Assembly: GCA_036365145.1 (NCBI GenBank)
Contig: JAEOAD010000045.1
Span: 18,703,501-18,767,500 of the forward strand
From: Orientallactaga sibirica
Taxonomy: Eukaryota; Chordata; Mammalia; Rodentia; Dipodidae
Direction: 5' to 3'
DNA length: 64,000 nt
The position numbers were made by a program, and so were the translations under genes. The notes beneath the pieces are model-generated. The model ran no database searches, was not told the DNA's origin, and worked only from the letters and a program-made list of their open reading frames with translations. The stretch's first letter is position 1. Each line of letters begins with the position of its first letter. This document shows, piece by piece, positions 1-10,193 of this stretch.

Positions 1-362
1 GAATGCAGGGACCACTCTGAGAACCGCTGACATAGATGGAGAGGCTGGATTGCACGTAGTGATTGCTCAGTGAGAGTCTGTGCCGAATGATCAGGCTAAC
101 AGCCAGTGTCTGGTGAACCATGTGACCAAAGATGTACATGAAACATATCTCCGTGACAGTGTGCCCTGTGAACCTGTACATGCATGTATAAGACGTCCCT
201 CCTGTGGACGCCCAGTGTCTGGCCACAGGTGTGTGCAGTGGGGGTGGAGCTCTTCATATTCGGATTAGTGATCAATGTACATTCTGTGGAAGTATCCATC
301 AGGCACGTGAGAGCCCAGACCACCCTCCACTGCAAACATTTATTATTTTTGTTTTCTGGTTG

Positions 363-713
363 TTTTTTTTTTTTTTTTTTTTTAAGGCAGGGTCTCACTC
401 TAGCCCAGGCTGACCTGGCATTCACTCTGTAGTCTCATGGCAGTCCTCCTACCTCTGCCTCCTGAGGGCTAAGATTAAAGGCATGCGCCACCACGCCCAA
501 CCTTTATTTTTTTAATTTATTTGCAAGGGGAGAGAGAGGAAGGGAGGGAGGGAGGGAGGAAATGGGTATACCACAGCCTCCAGCCACTACAAATGAATTC
601 CAGGTGCATGAGCCGCTTCATGCACCTGGCTTTATGTGGGCACTGAAGAATGGTACCAGGGGCCTTCGGCTTGGCAGGCAAGCGTCTTAAGCTCTAAGCC
701 ATCTCTCCAGCCC
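363..713 (-). repeat. B1 plus DIP-like SINE, both minus
   Basis: A T-tract and antisense B1 span 363-501. An antisense DIP-like element spans 505-713, its tail altered to GGGA repeats (about 537-560), ending in the inverted head gccatctctccagccc. Confidence 0.9.
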
Positions 714-1455
714 CACGGCAGACATTTTACACACAATTGGAAGTCTGGGCCTTGATATAGTTCTGGTTTGAGTCATCTCTGCATCCATGTGACTTCCCAA
801 TTCCTATAATTATGTACCAGTAATCCCTTTCATTCATTGGTCCCTAGACTTTTTACAAGGAGTGCTCATTAAATTTTCACAGTGGTGTTTTGAGGAAGAT
901 ACCATGTAACCAGCCTGTTTTACAGGTGGAAAAACTGAGGCTCAGAGAGGTGAAGTGAGATCACACAGGAAATGGGGCCGCTGAGGGGTGAATTGCCACT
1001 TGAGCTCGGAGGGCTTCTCCAAGGAGGTTCCCCAAATCCCAGTTCCTACCTGCTTCCCACTTCAGCTCAGGTCCATGTCGTTGCAGTCACTTGATGCTAA
1101 CACAGGCCAGGCCCTGTGCTGGGTGCGGGGGTACAGGGAAGTAGGTCAGGCTATGCCATGTTACCCTGGAGGCTGTCTGTGACAGCCTTTGTAAAGAGCC
1201 ATTTATCCTCAGCTGCCTTTCTCCTACAGGTATATATGGACCCCTCAAGATGCAGGTCAGGGTTAGAATCCCCCCAGCAGCCCTTTGGGGATAGTCTCCT
1301 CCTTCCAGCCTGGTTCTCATCTCTGGTGATCCTTGCAAAGCCCACACCATCACCTTCATCTCCCACCCCAGGCTGCCCCTGGGTCAAGTGGTAAAGTGAC
1401 TTGCCTGGTGCCAAATAGAAAGCCAGTGGCCAAGATGGGATTTACTATATATATC

Positions 1456-1876
1456 TAGGGATGGAGAGATTGCTTAGTGGTTAAGGCACTTTCCTGCAAA
1501 GCCAGAGGACCCAGGTTCAATTCCCCAGGACCCATGTAAGCCAGATACACAAGGCGATGCATGAATCTGGAGTTCATTTGCAGTGGCTAGAGGCCCTGGT
1601 GCACCCATTCTCTTTATCTGCCTCTTTCTCTCTCTGTGTCTCTCTCTCAAATAAATATTTTTTTTAATATATATATATATTTGACAGAGATGGGGTGGAG
1701 TGAAAAGAGGAAGACTGGGCACACACCGTGGCCTCTTGCCACTATAAACAAACTCCAGATGCATGCACCACAGATGCACCATGTACATCTGGCTTTATGT
1801 AGATGCTGAGGAATTGAACATGGTGCTGTCAAGCTTTGCAAACAAGCACCTTTACCCACCGAGCCATCTCTCCAGC
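1456..1876. repeat. Head-on pair of DIP-like SINEs
   Basis: A plus-strand copy (1456-1664) runs tail to tail through an (AT)n patch (1665-1681) into a minus-strand copy (1682-1876). The arrangement could form a long hairpin in RNA. Confidence 0.88.
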
Positions 1877-1974
1877 AGGAATTGCAGGGCCTCAAGCAGT
1901 CTAAACCTGACTTCTGCCACTAAGCTCCACCCCTGGCCCATCAGTGAATGTTTTACTGAAGTACAACACCCATG

Positions 1975-2554
1975 GACGCTGGAGAGATGGCACAGCAGTC
2001 CACGGCTCTTCCAGTGCAGGCATAAGGTCCTGAGGAGGCCTGAGAGTTTGCTAGAGTTTAATCCCCAGGACCCACATAAACAGCTGGGCTTGGCCATGTG
2101 CGCCTGTAAATCCCAGGGAGCAGAGACCTGAGAATCATTGGAATGCACTCAAGCACACCCTCACCTCCAAAAAGCTCCAGGATCACTAAGAGACTCCAGC
2201 TCAAATAGAAACAGGCTGGCCTTGAACTCACAACAATCCTCCTACCTCTGCCTCTAGCTTGCTGGAATTAAAGACATGCGCCACCATGCCCAGCTGGCTT
2301 GGTGTCTTTTTTTTTTTTAACTTCATGTAAATGATATAAATGGTACATTCTCATCTGTACCTGGCTTTTCTCACTCAGTGTGAGATTCAAGCTTGCTTCT
2401 GTTGATGCTGTCTTTCTCCATCTCTGCTGGGCTCCACTGTGTGATTAGACTGCCCTGAGGCATTTGTTTTCAATGTTTGTTGAGTGTTTAGTGTGCCAAG
2501 GCTTTGAGCATGCTAGGCACATGCTCTACCACTAAGTTATACCACCAGGTCCCA
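1975..2554. repeat. Older SINE fragments
   Basis: 1975-2130 has a gctggagagatggcaca head but diverges into a B4/RSINE-like body. 2209-2295 is an antisense B1 fragment. 2492-2554 resembles an inverted ID/B4 head (gctctaccactaag). Assignments are by eye. Confidence 0.55.
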
Positions 2555-2568
2555 AGATGGGACTTTTT

Positions 2569-2777
2569 AAAAAGAATATTTACTTATTTATTTGAGAGAG
2601 AGAGGATGGGTGCACCAGGGCCTCTAGCCATGCAAAGGAACTCCAGATGCACCACCTTGTGCATCTGGCTTAAGTGGGTACTGAGGAATCAAACCTGGGT
2701 CCTTAGGCTTTGCAGGCAAGTGCCTTGTGCACCAAGCCACTGCTCCAGCTCCCCCTCCTTTTTTTTTTTTTTTTTTA
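2569..2777 (-). repeat. DIP-like SINE and T-tract
   Basis: Antisense DIP-like copy to 2754, followed by a run of T at about 2760-2776. Confidence 0.87.
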
Positions 2778-3569
2778 ACAGTTTCATCCCTGCACTCTGG
2801 TTATAGCTGTATGACTTGGGGGCAAGATAACATTTCTCAGTCTCTGCTGGACCCAAACCATCTTCACAATGGAGGAAGGGAAGTGAGTCAGATTAGAAGC
2901 TAAAAATTATTGTGTCCACAGGGGACCACCTAGACAGATATCTGGACAGGGCTGAGGCCAACTTCTCAGTGCCATTGCTCCAGAGTTCCAGGTATGTCCC
3001 AGCCCACATGTAGTGTTGTATGACCAGGCACACACTTGGTTATTGTGTGTGCTTGTGTAAGCACATACGTGTTCTCATTTGCAGGTGGCCAGCCATGTGT
3101 CTGGCAGCACCCCCCCCCCATGTGCATGTTCATTGGTCTATGCCCATCTGGGTAGCAGATGCAGGGGGGAGGGGAGAGTCTTAGCTCACACACATCTAAG
3201 CAACACCATGAGCTGTTGCTTCCAGCTTATCTTAAAATAGCTACATGGAAGAAACCAGGCCAAGCTGAGCCCTGGGGAAGGGATGGGTGGAAGGCAGCAA
3301 GGAATGGCTCAGAGCCCCTCACCAGTTCTGTCCCTGAGCCTCCATCTCCCTCCAGCCCTAGAGGGAGCCTCCAGAGTCCTCTCCCAGGACCTGCAACCAG
3401 CAGAATCTGACTGCACCTAAACAAGTGACTCAACGTGCTTTCTCACGCCTCCATCCAGTCCCAGTGATGGACGTGCAGGAGGCTGCCAGGTGCTGGGTGA
3501 AGGGCACAAAATATCCAGCACACCCCCCCCCAACTTTCCATAGCATCAATCTTGAACACCTCCATCTCA

Positions 3570-4296
3570 CTTTTTTGTTTTTTTTTTGTTTGTTTGTTTG
3601 TTTTGGTTTGGTTTTGCAAGGTAGGGTCTCACTCTGGTCCAGGCTGACCTGGAATTAACTATGTAGTCTCAGGGTGGCCTCGAACTCTCGGCGATCCTCC
3701 TACCTCTGCCTCCCGAGTGCTGGGATTAAAGGCGTGCGCCACCACGCCTGGCTCTCCATCTCACTTTTTAAGTTTTATTTGCAAGCAGAGAGAAGAGGCA
3801 GGGAGAGAGAATATGAATGGGCACCCTAGGGCTATTAGCCACGCTTGCATCACTTTGTGCGGCTGGCTTTACGTGAGCACTGGGGAATCGAATCTAAGTC
3901 TTTAGGCTTTGCATGCAAGGGCCTTAACCGCCGAGCCATCTCTCCAGCCCACCTCCATCTCACTTCAAAGGCACTCCAACTAAACTATTTACACTTTCTC
4001 CTTGCACTGCCAACCCATCCAAGTGAGTCCCAGTCTTCCAAGCAGACAGAAGCATATCAGCATGGATTTTTCTTTTTTAAAAAGTTTTTGTTTTTATTTA
4101 TTTATTTATTTGAGAGTGACAGAGAGAAAGAGAGAGAGAGTGGACACATCAGGGCCTCCAGCCACTGCAAAGGAACTGCAGATGCATGCCCTGCCTTGTG
4201 CATCTGGCTTATGTGGGTACTGTGGAATCAAGCCTTGAACCGGGGTCCTTAGGCTTCACAGGCAAGCGCTTAACCACTAAGCCATCTCTCCAGCCC
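3570..4296 (-). repeat. B1 and two DIP-like SINEs in SNCB intron
   Basis: An antisense B1 (3570-3752) with a well-kept 5' end (gtgcgccaccacgcctggct) and two antisense DIP-like copies (3765-3950, 4074-4296). The last ends only 60 bp before the SNCB splice acceptor. Confidence 0.9.
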
Positions 4297-4356
4297 ATCA
4301 TGGATTTTTCTGAGGTGTCCAGCTGCCCGCATTGTCCTGTCCTTCTCTGCCCACAG

Positions 4357-4446
4357 CCTGAGGAAGTGGCCCAAGAAGCTGGCGAAGAACCACTGATCGA
4401 ACCCTTGATGGAGCCAGAAGGAGAAAGTTATGAGGAAACACCCCAG
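4357..4446 (+). CDS. SNCB: SNCB penultimate coding exon (beta-synuclein acidic tail)
   Basis: Beta-synuclein is a small presynaptic, natively unfolded protein that associates with vesicle membranes and counters alpha-synuclein aggregation. This 90-bp exon is 30 codons in phase 0 on both sides, with a cag acceptor and a gtgagg donor. It encodes the acidic tail that tells beta- from alpha-synuclein, including EEVAQEAGEEPLIEPLMEP and EGESYEETPQ. Compared with the human and mouse proteins as I remember them, it has Gly where QEAAEE is usual and Glu-Thr in place of Asp-Pro/Ser after SYE. The N-terminal KTKEGV-repeat exons lie before the window. Identification is secure because the EEPLIEPLMEPEGESYE stretch is essentially unique to this protein. 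Confidence 0.96.
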
Positions 4447-4813
4447 GTGAGGGGAACTGCAAAGCTGGGGAGGGTGAGCTCAGCCCTCCAGGAAGAAGGC
4501 TGCCATCCCTAGCTGAGGTGAGAGGTCTTTGGCATGGGAAAGTTGGTCTAGGAGGGGCATAAGCTTGCCCCTTCTAGAACGCAGACTCTAGAAGGTGGAA
4601 GCCGGGAGAAGAGGACAGATGGCGCCTAGAACTGGGCCCCAGGGACCGCTGCCCAGGAATATCTCAAGCTGGCCCCAACTGCGGGTCCCTCTATCCAGAG
4701 CGAGGGACATGCCTTGTTCCTACTTGAGGGGGAGGGATCTGGCAGCCCCTTGATCTCGATCTCCAACCCTCCCTCCCTTTTGCTCTTCTCTACACCCCCT
4801 CCCTCTGATGCAG

Positions 4814-4846
4814 GAGGACTATCAGGAATATGAACCAGAGGCGTAA
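4814..4846 (+). CDS. SNCB: SNCB last coding segment and stop
   Basis: After a cag acceptor (4811-4813) the exon encodes EDYQEYEPEA and stops at TAA 4844-4846. This matches the conserved C-terminus of beta-synuclein (EEYQEYEPEA) apart from one Glu-to-Asp change. It joins the preceding exon in phase 0 across a 367-bp intron (4447-4813) that contains no SINE. Confidence 0.96.
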   Translation, partial: EDYQEYEPEA

Positions 4847-5475
4847 GGACCCAGGAGGGTCCCCCCACCAGCAGCACAATTCTTTCCCTGTCCCGCCCTT
4901 CCCCCTCCCCACCAGAGCCAGGGTCGTCCTACACTTCACCCCAAACACGAGATCTTCCTTTGGCTGCGAGATGCCTCCTCGGAGCCTGTGTTAGTGTCTG
5001 CCCATTTGTCTGTCCGAACTGCCCGCGTCCAACCCAGGGGCGTGGACTGGACCCAGGCTGGGAGCCCCATCCCACCAGCGTTGCCCATCTCTCCCATCCC
5101 CCATCCCGTCCAGTGTTTGCGCGGATGTAGCATGTTCTATATTTTTAAATGAAGACGGGAAAGCGACGGCTCCTCCCCCAACCCCAGCCAAAGCTCTTCA
5201 ACGGGGTCCCCGGGCAGCCCCACTTCGACCTCCAAAATTTCTTCTTCTTCTTCTTTTTTTTTTTTTTTTTTTTCCTTTCAAACCCCAAACTAGGAGCCAG
5301 GTTGTGCCATGTCCTCCTTCCTCCCTCAGCCCGCCCAATCCAAGAGCGGGCGTCCTGTGTTGTGATTGTGGCATGGAGAGTCCCCCCCACATCCCTCGTG
5401 TGAGCGTGTCCCGGGCGGGCGGGCCCGGCTGCCCCCCGCGTGTCCATGAATAAAGCCAATCTGTCTGTAGCCAGC
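4847..5475 (+). other. SNCB: SNCB 3' untranslated region
   Basis: About 630 bp run from the stop to the expected cleavage site some 20 bp after the AATAAA at 5449. The region is GC-rich except for a TTC-repeat plus long T-tract at about 5239-5274. That tract is unusual in a mature 3'UTR and has no SINE attached to it. The cleavage position is an estimate. Confidence 0.8.
5449..5454 (+). terminator. SNCB: SNCB polyadenylation signal AATAAA
   Basis: This canonical hexamer is followed within 30 bp by a TG-rich stretch (ctgtctgtagcc), as expected for a cleavage site near 5470-5475. Confidence 0.85.
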
Positions 5476-6439
5476 GCCGCAAGGGCAGGGCTGGGCTGGG
5501 TGCCAGGCGGCGACTGCAGATGGGCTTGCGGGTTCCAGACTGTCCCTCTGCTCTTTAGGGTCTGGCACACTCAGAGCAGGTCCAACATTCCCCATCTGGG
5601 ATCACCGCCTCCCTATCTCTTACTCCGCTCCTGTCCCTGGACATAGTAAGGGGGTGTCAGTGTCATCCCCACCCCCTGCACTGGGACCTGAAGTTGAACC
5701 GGGAGGCGGGCAGTGGGCTAACGGCGCCACCTGCTGGCCATAGGGCGCTTCTGGCGGGCCCAGGACCCAGGGAAGCGCAGAGCCCGCCCGCCGGCATCGC
5801 GAACGCGCGGATGCGCACGCACACGCGGCCACGCGTGCTCCCTGGACGGTGCGCTCGTGCAGACATGGCGCGCTGTCGCAGATGCAAGAGGCGCCTACCA
5901 ATAAGCCTTTCACAAACCAGCCGCGCAGGCACAGAAAAACGCCAAGCGCTGACAGACCTCTACCACTCCAACATGGGCACATATACCCCACCCCTTGCCC
6001 ACCGCAGGGAAACCCCACAGGGGAGGGTAATTTGCCAGAACTGTGGCGCGTGATACTGCACCATCCGCTGGAAGGGCCACTGAAAAGTTTAAGAGCTCAG
6101 CTGAAGTGAGCAAAGGTCGATAGAAAACTAGGATGCGGTCCAGAAATCTAGAACCTATCAGGATGGGCACTAGGGGGCCCTCATCACCGCCTGGGAGAGG
6201 AAGAAGTGGGCAGCGAGATACTACAGATTCTGCGTGGAGGCCCCGCCCAGGACACTGCAAAACCGCTGTCACTGGCTCCACCCCCAGTTGTGCAGCACCC
6301 CGCCCCATCCCCATAGTATTCCGCCCCCTACCCCTGCACTAGCCACCTTTGGCTTTGCAACCTCACCTGCTCAAGACCACGCCCATTGTTCTGCCTGGAT
6401 GGGACCGCGGTTCCGAACCTCGCTGTATTTAATCCTTGT
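5476..6439. other. SNCB-GPRIN1 spacer with CpG-rich patch
   Basis: Unique sequence with no SINE. From about 5690 to 5880 CpG is frequent (for example cgcgaacgcgcggatgcgc and gcggccacgcg), unlike the flanks. Short open frames here have no recognisable product. The patch could be a small promoter or enhancer; nothing further can be shown from sequence alone. Confidence 0.55.
5722..5740 (-). promoter_or_regulatory. Candidate CTCF binding site
   Basis: The core gccacctgctgg at 5726-5737 is an exact match, on the minus strand, to the CTCF consensus CCASYAGRKGGC. The surrounding 19 bases match the longer CTCF matrix at 15 of 19 positions by hand alignment. It lies 250 bp past the end of SNCB in non-repetitive sequence. 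Occupancy is inferred, not shown. Confidence 0.55.
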
Positions 6440-6631
6440 TTGTTTTTTTAAAACATTTTATTTATTCACTTAGAGAGAGAGAGAGAGAATGAGCGAGCCA
6501 GGGACTCCAGCCACTGCAAACGAACTCCAGACACATGTACCACCATGTGCATCTGGTTTACATGGGTTCTAGGGAATCGAACCTGGGTCCTTTGGCTTCG
6601 CAGGCAAGTGCCTTAACCATCTCTCCAGCCC
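6440..6631 (-). repeat. DIP-like SINE
   Basis: Antisense copy with a GA-repeat (from the CT-rich tail) at 6473-6487. It lacks a few bases before the inverted head (ccttaaccatctctccagccc). Confidence 0.9.
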
Positions 6632-6881
6632 GAATCCTTAAGCTATTAATGCCTCCTCTTCTGAGTCTTTGGAGGCCCTGAAAAGGCCTTGAACTCTGTG
6701 GGAGACTAGTGTTCTTGGGTTATCTTGGCCTGAAGACTTGGGAGCTTTTGTCTGGAAGCATCAAGGAAGTAGTTGGCTGATGAATGCATGCGTATGTGCA
6801 CGTGCACGCGTGTGTAGAACAACCCTGTAGGCTTGGATGAGTGACAATGAATTCTTTTTGGGTGAATTAAGACATTACAAC

Positions 6882-7024
6882 CAGCCTGACTTGGTGGTGC
6901 ACACCTTTAATCCCAGCACTTGGGAGGCAGAGGTAGGAAGATCCTCATGAGTTCAAGGCTACCCTGAGACTAACTACATAGTGAATTCCAGGTCAGCCTG
7001 GGCTAGAGTGAGACGCTACCTGGT
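6882..7024 (+). repeat. B1 SINE
   Basis: Full-length B1 whose A-tail is replaced by a GGTGGGG run. Confidence 0.88.
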
Positions 7025-7220
7025 GGGGTGGGGGGAGGTAAAGACTCCAACCCACAGTCCTCTAGGGATTACAAATTCATGGCCCTCAGGCTGCATTTGG
7101 GCCTCTAGCTCTGTTTAATAAGATTTAAAATTTACTAAATTTGAATACCTTTTCCAGTGGCCACCATCTCTATCTACTTCAACCATCTTAATGAACTTCC
7201 TAGCCCCTAAATAAGAGAGA

Positions 7221-8760
7221 GGGAGCTGGGGAGATGGCCCAGCTGTTAAAGGCTCTTGCCTGCGAAGTTTGCCAGTCTGGGTTCAATTTCCTGGCCACCT
7301 ACATAAAGCCTGGCACAAGCTTCTGGTGTTCACTTGCAGTAGCAAGAGACCTGGTGCACAAGTGTGTTCACACACACACACATGCAAATAAATAATTTTT
7401 TTAAGGGAGAGAGAAAAAGGAGCTGAGGAGATGGCTCAGTGGTTAAAGGCACTTGTTTGCAAGGCCTGCTAGCCTGGGATTCAATTCCTAGCATCCATAT
7501 GAAACCAGATGCAAAAAGTGGTACAAGAATTTGCAGTGGCAAAGGACCCTGCTGCATTCATACACACACACCACACACAATGCAAATAAAATAAAAATAA
7601 ATATATTTTTTGAGGTAGGATCTTGCTCTGGCCCAGGCAGACCTAAAATTCACTATGTAGTCTCAGGGTGGCCTTGAACTCATGGTGATTCTCCTACCTC
7701 TGCCTCCTGAGTGCCAGGACAGCCTGCATTTGACTGATGCATGTGTAATAAGAAATTGTAGCCAGGACATGATGGCACTCTGCAGGCTGAGGTAGGAGGA
7801 TCACTGTGAGTTTGAGGCCAGCCTGAGATTACACAATGAATTTCAGGTCAACCTGGACTACAGCAAGATCTTACCTCTAAAAACAACAACAAAAAAGCTT
7901 GTAGCTGGGTGTGGTGGTGCACACCTGTAATTCCAGTACTCAGAAGGCAGAGGCAGGAGGATCACTGTGAGTTCTATGCCAGCTAGAATGACATAGCAAA
8001 CCCTGTCTCAAAAAAACAAAACCAGGCCAGGCGTCGTGGCACATGCCTTTAATCCCAGCACTCAGGAGGCAGAGGTAGGAGGATCACTGTGAGTTCGAGA
8101 CCACCTTGAGACTACATAGTGAATTCCAGGTCAGCTTGGGCTAGAGGGAGACCCTACCTCAAAAAAAAAAAAAAAAAAAAAAAGGCTTAGCAGTTAAGGT
8201 GCTTGCCTGCGAAACCTAAGAACCCAGGTTCAATTTCCCAGTACCCACATAAGCCAGATGACAAAGTGGTGCATGCATCTAGAGTTTGCTCACAGTGGCA
8301 TACCCCCCTCTCATGAATAAATAAGTCAATAAACAATTTTTTTTTTTTTTTTTGGTTTTGCAAGGTAGGGGCTCACTCTGGTCCAGGCTGACCTGGAATT
8401 CACTATGTAGTCTCAGGGTGGCCTCGAACTCTTGGCGATCCTCCTACCTCTGCCTCCCAAGTGCTGGGATTAAAGGTGTGCGCCACCACGCCCGGCCAAA
8501 ATATTTTTTTAAATGCCAGGGCTGGAGAGAGGGCTTAGAGGTTAAGGCACTTGCCTGCAAAACCTAAGGACCCATATTTGACTCTCCAGGTCCCACATAA
8601 GCCAGACACACAAGGTGATGCAAGTGCACAAGGTCATACATGCACACAAGGTGGTGCATGCATCTGGAGTTCGATTTCAGTGGCTGCAGGCCCTGGCACA
8701 CCAATTCTCTCTCTGTATCATAAAAAACTTTAAAAAGAAAAAGACAAAAAAAAAAAAAGT
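7221..8760. repeat. SINE cluster: nine elements back to back
   Basis: DIP-like + at 7221-7404 and 7420-7602; B1 - at 7603-7722; B1 + at 7759-7897, 7901-8024 and 8025-8183 (A22 tail); 5'-truncated DIP-like + at 8184-8336; B1 - at 8337-8498; long-form DIP-like + at 8518-8760, carrying an extra block with caaggtcatacatgcacac. Confidence 0.88.
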
Positions 8761-8796
8761 TTTGTGACCTATGATTGAGCAACCAATAACACTTCC

Positions 8797-8797
<1 letters not shown>

Positions 8798-8830
<33 letters not shown>

Positions 8831-8974
8831 TTGGTTTTTTGAGGTAGGGTCTCTCTCTAGCCCAGGATGACCTGGAATTCACTATGTAATCTCAGGGTGG
8901 CCTTGAACTCATGGCAATCCTACCACTGCCTCCCAAGTGCTGGGATTAAAGGCATGTGCCACCAGGCCTGGCTC
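8798..8974 (-). repeat. (TTA)n microsatellite and B1
   Basis: A TAT-triplet run (about 8798-8831) is fused to an antisense B1 (8832-8974). The microsatellite sits where the B1 A-tail would be and probably grew from it. Confidence 0.88.
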
Positions 8975-10010
8975 TCATTATTATAATTATTTATTTAGTG
9001 GTTCTACCAATGAGCTGTTATCTCCAGTTCCTAATCCCCATTTTTGGATGTCAAAACCAGGCTCACCATCTGGCCTGTGGGAAGATTTATTCCTCCTTCC
9101 CAGGTGCCAAGCTCTGCACCTGGCCCCACTGAGAATGGTTCTGCTCAGATACTAAAGGTCTCATCCACCAGGGTCACTTTAAATACCTTCCAGGCACAGG
9201 CCCAGAAGTCAGGAGAAGATGCCAGTTCTGTCTCCCACGGCTGTGTGTGTTTGTATATATAGACCCACTCAGCTCACAAGGACAAAGCCCTTTCCCAAGG
9301 GCTGAGCATATTCCAAGCATGCACCTTTGTTAATTTATTAATTTCACTCAAAGCCACTCTCAAGATTTTCTTGGTAATGCCCAACCTGCAGAGGTGGGAA
9401 TGGAACTCAGAAAGGCAAAGCTGCCTGCCCTGAGCACATTGAACCCCAGGCCTAACTTCAAATCCCAACACCATTGGAATTTCCAAAACCAACTTTCACT
9501 GGCTCTGAGGAGAGACAGATAAATAAATAATAATAAAAAAAAAACATTGAAAGCAGGCAAACGTGGAGATGATGGATACACAATGTCATGGAGACTAGGA
9601 GTGCTATTGGAGGCACGTGATTTTGATCTGTGTGTATGCTTACATCTAGACATACCACATATGTGCTATGTATGTCTCTGTGTACATGGACAGTCCCCAC
9701 CTGTGTTGTGTACAATCATTGAATCATCCAACAGTATGCATTGCCTACCTGCTCTGTTCTTAGAAGTGAGGGATTCCAGGGAACAGTCCAGGCCAGTATC
9801 GGACAGCTCACTTTTCAATAATCACAGAATAATCAATAAAGCCCAGTGTGGGTACTTGCCAGTCAGTTCAGTGATCAGGAGGCTGAGGCAGGAGGAATAT
9901 AAATTTGAGACTAACTTGAGCAACGTAGTGACACCATAACAGCCTCAAAAAGAAAACAGAAAGAAAGGGGGAAATTAAGACAATGCCCAGCTTTAAGAAA
10001 AGCTTAAAAA
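8975..10010. other. Unique intergenic sequence
   Basis: No gene was recognised. 9845-9950 has a faint B1-like pattern (caggaggctgaggcaggagg) and may be an old SINE. The remainder shows no clear structure. Confidence 0.5.
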
Positions 10011-10193
10011 ACCAGGCATGGTGGCACAAGCCTTTAATCTCAGCACTTGGGAGGCAAAGGTAGGAGGAATGCTGTGAGTTTGAGGTCAGCCTGAGACTAC
10101 ATAGAGAATTCCAGGTCTGCCTGGGCTAGAGGGAGACTTTACCGTAAAAAACCAAACCAAACAGAGAGAGAGAAAAGAGAGAGAGAGAGAGGC
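10011..10193 (+). repeat. B1 SINE with GA-repeat
   Basis: B1 at 10011-10163, followed by an imperfect (GA)n run to 10193. Confidence 0.87.

Larger units (their letters stand above)
1..4356 (+). other. SNCB: SNCB intron (3' part)
   Basis: This is inferred to be the intron before the penultimate SNCB exon, because no earlier synuclein exon (such as one encoding EEFPTDLK) could be found here and the next exon starts at 4357. Unique sequence occupies 1-362, 714-1455, 1877-1974, 2296-2491, 2778-3569 and 3951-4073; nothing with coding character was seen in it. The rest is SINEs, listed separately. The acceptor at the end has a pyrimidine-rich run and cag at 4354-4356. Confidence 0.75.

Noticed and set aside
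5145..5570. Minus-strand frames opposite the SNCB 3'UTR with a poly-Lys run
   Set aside because: The poly-Lys is the antisense of the TTC/T tract. There is no homology and no promoter.
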